From the NCBI RefSeq assembly GCF_016462705.1, contig NZ_JAEMSS010000005.1, positions 1-52,213 on the forward strand: a stretch of DNA of 52,213 bases. The letters are read 5' to 3'. Of this stretch, positions 23,282 to 31,824 are shown piece after piece (the stretch's first letter is position 1; each line of letters opens with the position of its first letter). This stretch comes from Nocardioides sp. (GTDB lineage: Bacteria > Actinomycetota > Actinomycetes > Propionibacteriales > Nocardioidaceae). The notes beneath the pieces are model-generated. The model was not told the DNA's origin. It searched no databases and was given only the letters and a program-made list of their open reading frames with translations. The translations under genes were made by a program, and so were the position numbers.

Positions 23282-25606
23282 ATGACGACCGCACCCCAGG
23301 TGCGCACCGGCCAGCAACGGCTGGTCGACGCGGTGTGCGTCCTGGTGCTGACCGGGCTGGTGCTCTTCGGCTTCGACGAGACCTTCTCCGGTCGTGAGTA
23401 CCTCGCCACCGGGCTGACCGGGGCCGGGGTGGTCGTGCTGATCGCCATGGCGGTCACCGCGGCCCGGGGGCCGCGGACCGACATCTTCCTGCTGGCCGCC
23501 GCGGCGGCGTACGTGCCGGTCGGCGCGGTCACGGCGTTCCGGCCGTTCGCAGAGGGCAGGGTGCCCACGGGCGACGAGCTGCTCGAGGTCCTGACCGCGA
23601 CCCTGACCGGGACCGAGGAGCTGCTCACCACGATCCCGCCGCTGGACCCCGTCGGCTCGGTCATGGTCCTGCCGTACGCGCTCGGCTTCCTGGGCGCGGG
23701 TGCGTCGGTGTGGCTGGCCTTCCGCACCCGGCGCACCTTGGCGCCGGTGCTGCCGCTGCTCATGGCCGAGGCGGCCGTCATCCTGCTCGGTCCCCTGCGG
23801 TCGGGCGAGCGGACCCTGGTGGTCGGCGCCGCCTTCGCGGCGCTGGCCTACTGGTGGGCCTCGTGGCGCGCCGGCGACCCGGCGGCTCGCGGCGCCGAGA
23901 TCAGGCACGCGGGGAGGGGACGGTTCACCCGGGGCGTGGCCGCCGGCCTCGTCATCGGTGTGGCGGTCACGGTGGTCACCCAGCTGGTGCCGGTCGACTC
24001 GCTGGACGGGGATCGCACCGTCCTGCGCGGCCGGATCGGGAGCGGGGCCGACATCGACCAGCTCGACAACCCCCTGTCGGCGTTCCGGCGCTACACCGCG
24101 CAGAACGACGGGTCGCCCGACAACGTCTTCGCCAAGACCCTGTTCGTCGTGTCCGGACTGGAGGAGCGGTCCCCGATGCGCTTCGTCACCCTGGACGAGT
24201 ACGACGGCACCGCCTGGCGTGCGGACAACCGCACCGTGCCCGACGCCGAGGACGACCTGTTCCAGCGGATCGGGAGCGAGGTGGCGGCCTCGCTCCCCGG
24301 TGAGGACGTCGAGGTGAATGTCGAGATGCGCGCGGCCTACACCGGGGCCTGGCTGCCGTTGGCAGGGCAGCTGACGAGCATCGAGTTCGACTTCGCCGAC
24401 GGTCGCGCCCAGCGCGAGGACGTGCGCTACAACCCGGCGACCGGCAGCGCGATGGTGACCGGCGGACTCGGGCCCGACGACGACTACACGTTCACCGCGA
24501 CGCTGCCCACGACCAAGCTCGCCAAGAACTCCGAGGCCTACCCGGTCGACGAGCCGCTCCAGCCCGCGGGCCAGCGGCTCGACGAGTTCCTCCAGCCGTA
24601 CGTCCGCAGTGGCCGGGACCCGCTCACGCAGGTGCTCCTGCTGGCGCGCTACCTCCAGAAGAACGGCCGCTACAGCGACGGCACCGGCGCGCTCAACGTG
24701 CCTCCGGGCCACAACATCAACCGCCTCGCCGCGCAGTTCATCGGCGCGGACCGGATCGTCGGCAACGACGAGCAGTACGCCGCCTTCATGGCGCTCGCCG
24801 CCAACCGGCTCAGGGTGCCGGCCCGGGTCGTGGTCGGGACGTTCACGCCCAAGGACGGCAAGGTCCAGGGCCGCGACGTCCTGGCGTGGGTGGAGCTGCG
24901 GGTCCGAGACGGGAGCTGGCGGATCCTGCCGACCTCGACCTTCATGTCCAACAAGAGGCCGAGCCGGGACGACGAGCCGCCGCAGTCGCTCGCGGACTTC
25001 GTGCAGGACCAGCTCCCGCAGGACGACACGGACAACCCCGACTCGCCCGAGCAGGTGCCGCTCCCCGACGACGACGCGGACCTGGACGAGGGCGAGCAGA
25101 GCGGCGAGGATTCGGTGCTGCCGGTCAGCGGCAAGCCCCTGGGCCTCCTCCTGGTCGCCCTGCTCAGCCAGGTCGTCCCCGGCCTCAAGGTGGCCCGCCG
25201 GCTGGTTCGTCGGCGTCGGCGGCGGCCGTCAGCGCGGGTGGTGGGCGCCTGGCGCGAGCTGGTCGACCTCGGTGTGGACCTGCGGGTGCCCGTGCCAGAA
25301 GGGGCAACCCGCCAGGCGCAGGCGACGGCGCTCGGCGTGCCCGAGGACCTGGCCGGCCGGGCCGACGACCTGATCTTCGCGATCGGTCCGCCTGGCGTCG
25401 CGGACGCGACCGACTACGGGCGCGAGGCCGAGCGAGCCCGGCGGGCCCTGGCGAAGCGGCACCCCCTGTGGCGCCAGGTGCGGGCCTTCTACGACCCGAG
25501 GTCGCTGCTGGTCCAGGTCCGGCGCCGCGCGGGGTCGCTGTCCCGTCGTCGCCGACCTGCGCTCTCGCTCCCCGGGCGGCGCCGTCCTGCTGCGGGGCGT
25601 GCCTGA
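23282..25606 (+). CDS. Transglutaminase-like membrane protein with lost catalytic residues (TgpA-type)
   Basis: A 774-residue protein: seven N-terminal helices (residues about 15-245), an extracytoplasmic region, a transglutaminase-core-like fold (about 440-555), an acidic linker, one more helix near 620 and a basic cytosolic tail. In active enzymes the triad is Cys (GxCEQFA), His (DAHAWVE) and Asp (xDPTP). Here the aligned segments read GNDEQYAAF, RDVLAWVEL and RILPTSTF, placing D496, L534 and L549 at those positions. Their spacing of 38 and 15 residues is what the family shows. So the fold is recognisable but all three catalytic residues are replaced, implying a pseudoenzyme or binding role. 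It is the third gene of the MoxR-DUF58 operon, and its stop overlaps the next ATG. Confidence 0.85.
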   Translation: MTTAPQVRTGQQRLVDAVCVLVLTGLVLFGFDETFSGREYLATGLTGAGVVVLIAMAVTAARGPRTDIFLLAAAAAYVPVGAVTAFRPFAEGRVPTGDELLEVLTATLTGTEELLTTIPPLDPVGSVMVLPYALGFLGAGASVWLAFRTRRTLAPVLPLLMAEAAVILLGPLRSGERTLVVGAAFAALAYWWASWRAGDPAARGAEIRHAGRGRFTRGVAAGLVIGVAVTVVTQLVPVDSLDGDRTVLRGRIGSGADIDQLDNPLSAFRRYTAQNDGSPDNVFAKTLFVVSGLEERSPMRFVTLDEYDGTAWRADNRTVPDAEDDLFQRIGSEVAASLPGEDVEVNVEMRAAYTGAWLPLAGQLTSIEFDFADGRAQREDVRYNPATGSAMVTGGLGPDDDYTFTATLPTTKLAKNSEAYPVDEPLQPAGQRLDEFLQPYVRSGRDPLTQVLLLARYLQKNGRYSDGTGALNVPPGHNINRLAAQFIGADRIVGNDEQYAAFMALAANRLRVPARVVVGTFTPKDGKVQGRDVLAWVELRVRDGSWRILPTSTFMSNKRPSRDDEPPQSLADFVQDQLPQDDTDNPDSPEQVPLPDDDADLDEGEQSGEDSVLPVSGKPLGLLLVALLSQVVPGLKVARRLVRRRRRRPSARVVGAWRELVDLGVDLRVPVPEGATRQAQATALGVPEDLAGRADDLIFAIGPPGVADATDYGREAERARRALAKRHPLWRQVRAFYDPRSLLVQVRRRAGSLSRRRRPALSLPGRRRPAAGRA

Positions 25607-26433
25607 TGGACCACGAGCCGCAACGGGTGCGGGTCGAGCGGCGGCCGGTCTCCGAAGGGGAGTCCCGGGCGGCCAACGGCCCGGACTGGGACCGGTACGC
25701 CGACGAGTACCAGGCCACGCACGGGGAGTTCCTCGGCGACGTGGGGTTCGTCTGGGGTCCCGAGGGACTGACCGAGGAGGAGGCGGGCATCCTGGGGGCG
25801 CTGGCGGGTCGCGACGTGCTCGAGGTCGGCTCCGGGGCGGGCCAGTGCTCGCGGTGGGTCAGGTCCCAGGGCGGGCGCGGCTACGGGCTGGACCTGTCGC
25901 TGCGCCAGCTTCAGCACAGCCGGCGCATCGACGACACGACCGGGGTGGTGGTCCCCTCCGTCCTCGGCACGGCCACTTCGCTGCCGTTCCCTGCTGAGTC
26001 GTTCGACGTCGTCTTCTCGTCCTTCGGTGCGCTGCAGTTCGTCAAGGACGTCGACGTGGCGGTCGCCGAGGTGGCGCGCGTGCTCCGGCCCGGAGGTCGG
26101 TTCGCGTTCTCGATCACCCATCCGACCCGGTGGTCGTTTCCCGACGACCCGGGGGAGGGCGGTCTCACCGCGACCCAGTCCTACTGGGACCGCACCCCCT
26201 ACGTCGAGGTCGACGACGAGACCGGACGGGTGGCCTACGTCGAGCACCACCGCACGCTCGGCGACTGGGTCGGGGTGCTGGCGGGAGCCGGGTTCGTCAT
26301 CACCGACCTGCTGGAGCCCGAGTGGCCCGAGGGGCACGAGCGGGTGTGGGGCGGCTGGTCCGGTCTGCGGGGCAGGTTCACCCCGGGCTCGGCCATCTTC
26401 GGCGCGACGCTGGGGCGTCACGCCACGCCCTAG
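25606..26433 (+). CDS. Class I SAM-dependent methyltransferase
   Basis: A 275-residue methyltransferase. Its ATG shares one base with the upstream TGA (TGATG), coupling it to the MoxR operon. WDRYADEYQATHGEFLG precedes SAM motif I VLEVGSGAGQCSRWV, then GYGLDLSLRQLQHSR, LPFPAESFDVVFSSFGALQF and RVLRPGGRFAFSITHPTRW. The order of motifs and the FSITHP strand are typical of the Methyltransf_11 group. The substrate is unknown. Its TAG overlaps the stop of the convergent membrane-protein gene (CTAG at 26430-26433). Confidence 0.87.
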   Translation: MDHEPQRVRVERRPVSEGESRAANGPDWDRYADEYQATHGEFLGDVGFVWGPEGLTEEEAGILGALAGRDVLEVGSGAGQCSRWVRSQGGRGYGLDLSLRQLQHSRRIDDTTGVVVPSVLGTATSLPFPAESFDVVFSSFGALQFVKDVDVAVAEVARVLRPGGRFAFSITHPTRWSFPDDPGEGGLTATQSYWDRTPYVEVDDETGRVAYVEHHRTLGDWVGVLAGAGFVITDLLEPEWPEGHERVWGGWSGLRGRFTPGSAIFGATLGRHATP

Positions 26434-28367
26434 TCCTCGTCGTCCTTCAGCTGGTCGGGGACCTCGTCGGTCGGTTCGATGAGCCCGATCCTCACGGCGG
26501 CGACGCACACCGTGTTCTCCCCGCTGAGACCTTCGATCTCGAGCGAGGTCACTTCGCTGGCGATGACGAGCTGGCGCCGGCCGACATCTCCGGCTTCGTT
26601 GGTCGGGAGGTCGAGCTCGACCCGGTCGTCGTCGGTGCGCACGGCGATCCGGGCGTCGCTGCCGGTGAAGTAGGTGATCTCCATCGCCCACTCCAAGGCG
26701 AACAGGTCACCTGTCAGTGGGATCCTGGTCACCTCGCCGGCGTTGACGGCGTAGCCGCACTCGCCGTCGGGTCCTGGTCCCGCGTTGGTGTGCCCGCCGA
26801 CCACCGCGGCCGTGCGGAAGTGGCCGGACTCGTCCACCATCGCGTACTGCTCAGCGGGCTGGTTGTACCTGAGCGGCAGGTCGAGCGGCCGGAGCACAGC
26901 CGAGATCTTGCTGCCGGCGTCTAGCAGGGCGGGGTTGACGATCTCCTTGGGGACCCGGCTGTCGTAGACGTCGACCGTCCCGAGGTCGCGTGCCTCGGCG
27001 AACAGGGTGTCGAAGTAGGGCTTGGGGGACTCGGGCTTGAGGTCGTCCCACACCCGCCCGGTCGTGACGGGGACGACGACGCACACCAACGCCAGGTAGC
27101 CCGTCAACCCCCGCCGGAGCCAGGACAAGGTCTCTGGGCGCACGGGTGTCCGGACGGGCACCTCCTCGTCGAGCACGGTGCGAGTGACCAGGAAGAGGGC
27201 AGCGAGCACCATCACGGGGACCAGGTCGGCGCTGTAGTGCGGGGAGCGGATTGCGAGGTCCCCCACGAACTCGAAGCGGTTCGTGAAGAAGACCAGGCCC
27301 CAGGCGATGAGGGCATGGGTCACGACCATGGCGATGGCAAGCCACCCGCGGCGACGGAAGCGCAGCGCCAGGATCACCAGCAGCACGGTCGCCGAGAACA
27401 ACCCGAGGGCCAGGGACCCGCTGGCGTCGGGGAAGTAGCCGGAGACACCGGTCGGCTCCGTGAATGGCCCGCCGACCATGGTCGGCAGAGCGAGGTCGAC
27501 GATCCCGTGGGCGAGGAACGAGAACGCCGCGCCGACAGACCTCTGGACAGGTTCGTCGGGGTGCACCTCCGGCGCGTCTCGGACGGCGTACAGGAAGAGG
27601 GGGATGTAGACGATCGTCAGGACCGTGACCGGCCACAGCAAGCGCACGCACCGGCGGACCGCACCACGCAGGTCCGACGGTCCCAGCAGCAGGCAGAGGA
27701 AGAGGAGAGGGATGGTGACGACGAGCGACTTCTCCCACATGAACAAGCCGAAGGCATAGCTGACGGCGAGACCCACCGCGTCGAGCACGGACGGGCCGCG
27801 CACGAGCATCTTGGCCAGGAACCACAGGCAGAGGCCCATGATGAGGAGGGTCGTGTAGACACCCAGGCCACGGCTCCACCACAGGCTGTCCATGAGGAGC
27901 CCCGGGGTGACTGCGAGCAGCACCACCCCAGCCAGGAGGTGGAGCCTTTCGCCGAAGATCTCACGCAGCAACAGGCCCCACACCAGCACCGTGCCGGCTG
28001 CGAGCACGGTGGTGGTCGCAGTGGCCCACGCGTAGGACATCGGGTCGAGCGTCGTGACGACCCAGATGAGGCCGAGGGTGCCCGGTGCCCAGTGGCTCGC
28101 GATCGGACGGAACATGAAGTCCAGCAGCCCCGTGGTCGGGACCTCGGCGGTGAAGAGCAGGTCGTCCTGGTAGAAGGACCACTGCGACTTCGTGAACAGG
28201 TGGAGCCCGGTCGTCACGATCAGGATCGTGAGCCAGCCGATCCGGAACGCCGTCGAGGGCGTTCGGACGACCGCGGCGCGTGGCTCCGTCCTCCTTCGCC
28301 GCGGCCCCGGGGCTGGTGCGATGGGTGGTGTCGCTGTCCCCGAGGTGGCCGATGACGCGAGGGGCAT
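26430..28367 (-). CDS. Polytopic GT-C-like membrane protein
   Basis: A 645-residue protein with about eleven hydrophobic segments between residues 40 and 430, then an extracytoplasmic C-terminal domain (about 430-645). The first loop contains KSQWSFYQDDLLF, an acidic DD after the first helix as in GT-C transferases, and the C-terminal domain is beta-rich. ATG 28367 is chosen because a TACGGT -10 lies exactly 7 nt upstream; a GTG at 28388 would place that promoter inside the gene. Some codons are less GC-rich than in neighbouring genes. It may be an O-antigen or teichoic-type glycan modifier; a specific function cannot be assigned. Confidence 0.75.
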   Translation of the reverse strand: MPLASSATSGTATPPIAPAPGPRRRRTEPRAAVVRTPSTAFRIGWLTILIVTTGLHLFTKSQWSFYQDDLLFTAEVPTTGLLDFMFRPIASHWAPGTLGLIWVVTTLDPMSYAWATATTTVLAAGTVLVWGLLLREIFGERLHLLAGVVLLAVTPGLLMDSLWWSRGLGVYTTLLIMGLCLWFLAKMLVRGPSVLDAVGLAVSYAFGLFMWEKSLVVTIPLLFLCLLLGPSDLRGAVRRCVRLLWPVTVLTIVYIPLFLYAVRDAPEVHPDEPVQRSVGAAFSFLAHGIVDLALPTMVGGPFTEPTGVSGYFPDASGSLALGLFSATVLLVILALRFRRRGWLAIAMVVTHALIAWGLVFFTNRFEFVGDLAIRSPHYSADLVPVMVLAALFLVTRTVLDEEVPVRTPVRPETLSWLRRGLTGYLALVCVVVPVTTGRVWDDLKPESPKPYFDTLFAEARDLGTVDVYDSRVPKEIVNPALLDAGSKISAVLRPLDLPLRYNQPAEQYAMVDESGHFRTAAVVGGHTNAGPGPDGECGYAVNAGEVTRIPLTGDLFALEWAMEITYFTGSDARIAVRTDDDRVELDLPTNEAGDVGRRQLVIASEVTSLEIEGLSGENTVCVAAVRIGLIEPTDEVPDQLKDDED

Positions 28368-28374
28368 GGGCGGA

Positions 28375-28380
28375 ACCGTA
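28375..28380 (-). promoter_or_regulatory. -10 hexamer TACGGT of the GT-C-like gene
   Basis: TACGGT on the minus strand is followed by 7 nt and then the ATG at 28367, the leaderless geometry. Confidence 0.45.
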
Positions 28381-28408
28381 CCGGTCACCGGCCTGGCAGC
28401 ATCGCCGT

Positions 28409-29287
28409 GTGGACGTCTCCGAGCTGGTGCCCCTGACGGGTGGTTGGTCGGGGCGGACGTTCCTGGCCGAGGTCGCGGGGGAGCGGTCCGTCGTGCGGGT
28501 CTACCCGCCGGACGAGCGATCGGGCGTGGGGGCCGAGATCGACGCGGCGGTGCTGCGCCTGGTGCGTGGCCTGGTGCCCGTCCCCGAGGTGCTCGAGGTG
28601 CGCCCGTCCTCGGCGACCGAGGACCGTCCGGGCGTGCTGGTCACGTCGTACGTCCCGGGGGTCCGCGGCGACGAGCTGCTGCCCACGCTCGGACCCGAGG
28701 GGCTGCGCACGATCGGTGCGGTGCTGGGTGGTCTGCTGGCCGACCTCGGCGGCATGCCCATGGTGCGCCCCGGCATGTTCGTCGACGCCGACCTGACCGT
28801 CGTCCCCTGGGACCTCGACCTGCCGGCCTACGTCGCCGAGCAGGAGCCGCGGCTGGCCCACTTATCGGTCGACGAGCTGGAGGGACTGCGCGAGGTCGCG
28901 GTCGAGGCCCAGACGCTCCTCGACACCGTGCCACGGACCTGCCTCGTGCACAGCGACCTCAACCCCAAGAACCTGCTGGTCGATCCCGAGACGCTGGGGC
29001 TCACCGCGGTGGTCGACTGGGAGTACGCCCACGCGGGTCACCCCTTCACCGACCTGGGCAACCTGCTCCGCTTCGACCGCGACCCCGTGCTCACCTCGGC
29101 CGTGCTGGAGGCCTACGCCGGGCGCCGCGGCGTTCCCCCGGACGACGCGCTGGCGCTGGCCCGGTCGGCCGACCTGTTCGCCCTGGTCGAGCTTGCGACC
29201 CGTCGCTCGGCCAACCCTGTGGCCGAGCGCGCCGACCGGCTGCTGCGCACGATCGCCCGGAGGAGGGACGCGGCGGCTACCGGGTGA
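28409..29287 (+). CDS. Aminoglycoside-phosphotransferase (APH)-family kinase
   Basis: A 292-residue small-molecule kinase of the APH/choline-kinase fold. The N-lobe starts VDVSELVPLTGGWSGRTFLAEV with the nucleotide loop and a lysine-equivalent strand SVVRVY. The catalytic loop is CLVHSDLNPKNLLV (Brenner motif H-x-D-x4-N) and the metal site is AVVDWEYAHAG. The GTG at 28409 is the first start compatible with the fold; no clear ribosome site is seen. It is not evidence for antibiotic resistance: this family mostly phosphorylates sugars, amino sugars or choline-like substrates. It overlaps the convergent GDPD gene by 11 bp. Confidence 0.82.
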   Translation: MDVSELVPLTGGWSGRTFLAEVAGERSVVRVYPPDERSGVGAEIDAAVLRLVRGLVPVPEVLEVRPSSATEDRPGVLVTSYVPGVRGDELLPTLGPEGLRTIGAVLGGLLADLGGMPMVRPGMFVDADLTVVPWDLDLPAYVAEQEPRLAHLSVDELEGLREVAVEAQTLLDTVPRTCLVHSDLNPKNLLVDPETLGLTAVVDWEYAHAGHPFTDLGNLLRFDRDPVLTSAVLEAYAGRRGVPPDDALALARSADLFALVELATRRSANPVAERADRLLRTIARRRDAAATG

Positions 29288-31535
29288 CCGCCCGTGCGCC
29301 CACGTCGGGGTTGTCGGTGAAGAAGCCGTCGATGCCCGCCCGGAGGAAGGCCCTGAGCTCGCCGGCGAGGTCGCCCGGCGCGTTCGGGTCAGCATTGCTG
29401 CGGAACTGCGCGGGCAGGAACTGGTTCTCCACGCGGAACGTGTACGGGTGGACGACGAGCCCCGCGTCGTGGGCGTCCCGGATCACGGGCGTGGGCGTCA
29501 GCAGCCGGCCGGAGGCATCCCGGGGGATCAGCTGGTCCTTGCAGGCACCGAGCCCGTCGGCGTACCTGGCGACCTGCTTCAAGCCGGCTCGGGTCACCAG
29601 GTCCTGGTAGGTCCGCGGGTCGCCGGCGACCACCAGGTCGTAGGGACGCCCGGAGCACCCGGTGAGCTGCACCAGCGGGAAGTCGGTGCGCCGGTCGAGC
29701 TGGCGCAGGTTGCCGGTCTCGAAGCTCTGGATGAAGACCGGGTCGCCGGCCTCGTAGCCGTTCGCGTCCAGCGTGCCGAGCAACGGCTCCTCCAGCGACA
29801 ATCCGATCCCGTCGAAGTAGGTCGGGTGCTTGGTCTCGGGGTAGACCCCGACCTCGTCCCCGGTGCAGGTCCTCGACCGGCGCGCCAGGTCCAGCACCTC
29901 GTCGAGCGTGGGCACGGCGTAGAGCCCGTTGAACGTCGCGTTGCGCGGACGCACGCCGGGGATCCGCTCGACCGCGCGCAGGGTCTTGAGCTCGGCCAGG
30001 GTGAAGTCCTCGGTGAACCATCCGGTCAGTGGGACCCCGTCGATCGTCTTCGTGGTCCTGCGGGCCGCGAACTCCGGCCGGGTCGACACGTCGGTCGTGC
30101 CGCTGATCTCGTTCTCGTGACGGGCGACCAGCACCCCGTCCTTGGTGGAGACGAGGTCGGGCTCGATGTAGTCGGCGCAGGCGAGGATCGCCCGCTCGTA
30201 GGCAGCGAGGGTGTGCTCGGGGCGGGCGCCGCTGAACCCGCGGTGGCCGATGACCAGGGCCCGATGCCTAGCGGGCGCCTGCTGCTTGAGCAGGTCGACC
30301 ACGATCATCTCGGTGTCGTCCGGCGTGCCCGGCACCCGGGCGTCGTCGCCCGGGTAGTTGTTGTCGTTCGCGAGGAGCAGCCGCCCGTCCCGCAGGCGCA
30401 CGACCGTCTCGACGGAGACCATGGGGAAGGAGAAGGGGTCCGAGACCCCGTAGGCGCCCGGGGACGACGCCAGCCCGATGTCGTCGGGGTTGGCGATCTT
30501 GAGCAGATCGAGCGTCAGCGTCTTCTCGAGGTAGCCGTCCGGTTCGGCGCGGCGAAGGTCGACCTCGTAGACGCGCTTGGTGACGGCCGCCTCGCCGTCG
30601 TAGTTGTCCCGCTCCAGGACGAGCATCCGGCCCTTGCGGACGGTGAAGGCGTCACCGACCACGTTGGCCGCGTCGTCGACCTGGTAGGCCCACCGCTTCC
30701 CCGTGTAGGCGCCGGCGCGGGTGTCGAACTCGTAGATCCAGCGCCGCCGCTTGTCGGTGTCGTCGGTGAGCGCCCCCTCCACGACCGGGTAGAGGCGCGA
30801 GCCGTCGGGTGACGCGGCGAGCGCCTCGAAGCCGCGGCTGGCCGGGATCCGCGGGGTCTCGGACCCGAGCTCGGGATGCTGCGGGGACTTGCCGTCGGGG
30901 AACCCGTACGGCGCCTCCAGGACCTTGCCGCTCGCGCTCACGTGCAGCAGGAACGGCCCGAACTCCTCGCCGACCCAGAACGTCCCGTCGGGCGCGCGGA
31001 CGAGCGACTCGATGTCGAAGTCGCCCCCGGTGAGGAGCCGCTCCGGCGTCGCGCCGTTGACGATCGGGAACGGCACCTTGCCGTCGGGGTCCGAAAGCGA
31101 CACGAAGCCGCGCACCTCCAGGCGGCCCGGGCCGCCGTCCGCGGTCTCCCAGTCCGGCTTGACCTTGTAGATCCGCAGCAGGAAGTCGGTGGAGTTGGTC
31201 TTGGTGCCGAAGCCGTTGTCGGGCATCGCCCACAGCCGGCCGTTCTCGCCCTCGACCACGGCGGAGAAGCCCGGGATCACCTGGCCGGCGAAGGGGCCGG
31301 TGCGTCCGTTCGCCGGGGTGGCCTGGGCGCCCGACGGCGGCCCCGTCTCGAGGTGGTCGGCGGACAGGGTGGCGCGGGCGGTCAGGGTCGGGACGACGAC
31401 CTTGCCGCGCTGGTCGCCGCGGTCGGGTGACGGTGCCGCGGCCCCGAGAGAAGGCGCTGTGACGAGGGAGGTCGCGACGACCGCCACCAGGGCGGAGGAG
31501 GCGACGGCGAGGGGGATCCGAGAGGAGAAGCGCAT
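29277..31535 (-). CDS. Secreted phytase-like / glycerophosphodiester phosphodiesterase fusion
   Basis: A 752-residue exported protein. The signal peptide is RFSSRIPLAVASSALVAVVA with a probable cleavage after GAAA. Residues about 50-420 form an esterase-like-activity-of-phytase beta-propeller (GFSAVVEGENGRLWAMPDNG, then GGDFDIESLVRAPDGTFWVGEEFGP). Residues about 430-752 are a GDPD TIM barrel with the catalytic set VIGHRGFSG, RPEHTLAAY, EPDLVSTKDGVLVARHE (E, D and H). A late PYTFRVEN and DGFFTDNPD complete the barrel. Together these could release phosphate and glycerol phosphate from phosphodiesters outside the cell. Its stop overlaps the APH gene. Confidence 0.9.
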   Translation of the reverse strand: MRFSSRIPLAVASSALVAVVATSLVTAPSLGAAAPSPDRGDQRGKVVVPTLTARATLSADHLETGPPSGAQATPANGRTGPFAGQVIPGFSAVVEGENGRLWAMPDNGFGTKTNSTDFLLRIYKVKPDWETADGGPGRLEVRGFVSLSDPDGKVPFPIVNGATPERLLTGGDFDIESLVRAPDGTFWVGEEFGPFLLHVSASGKVLEAPYGFPDGKSPQHPELGSETPRIPASRGFEALAASPDGSRLYPVVEGALTDDTDKRRRWIYEFDTRAGAYTGKRWAYQVDDAANVVGDAFTVRKGRMLVLERDNYDGEAAVTKRVYEVDLRRAEPDGYLEKTLTLDLLKIANPDDIGLASSPGAYGVSDPFSFPMVSVETVVRLRDGRLLLANDNNYPGDDARVPGTPDDTEMIVVDLLKQQAPARHRALVIGHRGFSGARPEHTLAAYERAILACADYIEPDLVSTKDGVLVARHENEISGTTDVSTRPEFAARRTTKTIDGVPLTGWFTEDFTLAELKTLRAVERIPGVRPRNATFNGLYAVPTLDEVLDLARRSRTCTGDEVGVYPETKHPTYFDGIGLSLEEPLLGTLDANGYEAGDPVFIQSFETGNLRQLDRRTDFPLVQLTGCSGRPYDLVVAGDPRTYQDLVTRAGLKQVARYADGLGACKDQLIPRDASGRLLTPTPVIRDAHDAGLVVHPYTFRVENQFLPAQFRSNADPNAPGDLAGELRAFLRAGIDGFFTDNPDVGARAVTR

Positions 31536-31628
31536 GCCGGGAGGCTGGCGGCCGTCGGCGTCGGCCCCGCCTCGGGCGAGGGACGACGAGGTGAACGTCC
31601 GGTGAGCGGGCGTGGGTCAGGTCGCGGG

Positions 31629-31659
31629 TTGGACCGCGCGCCGTGCGGCGGCGTACGCT
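31629..31659 (+). promoter_or_regulatory. Candidate rpsA promoter (TTGGAC-N19-TACGCT)
   Basis: TTGGAC at 31629-31634 and TACGCT at 31654-31659 are separated by 19 bp, a plausible housekeeping promoter. Transcription would begin near 31667, giving a leader of about 158 nt before the rpsA ATG. The leader holds a weak long-range inverted repeat, GAGTGGA (31697-31703) and TCCACTC (31752-31758). No gene is visible in 31536-31824. Confidence 0.45.
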
Positions 31660-31824
31660 TGGCGACTGCGTGAGACGTCTGCCTGCGTCCCGGACGGAGT
31701 GGACTCTCGCTCGCTATTGATCCCTTGAAGATGTCGCCCATCCGGTGGCGCTCCACTCTCGATAGTGAAACGGACCTCGCACGCGCCCGCACGACATCTG
31801 CCCACCCGAGGATCACATCCCCTT

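Noticed and set aside
28409..29287. Antibiotic-resistance call for the APH-family kinase
   Set aside because: The family is broad; no resistance context or specific motif is seen.
31697..31758. Strong rpsA leader stem
   Set aside because: The arms are only 7 bp and 48 nt apart, so as a stem it is weak; kept only as a minor remark.
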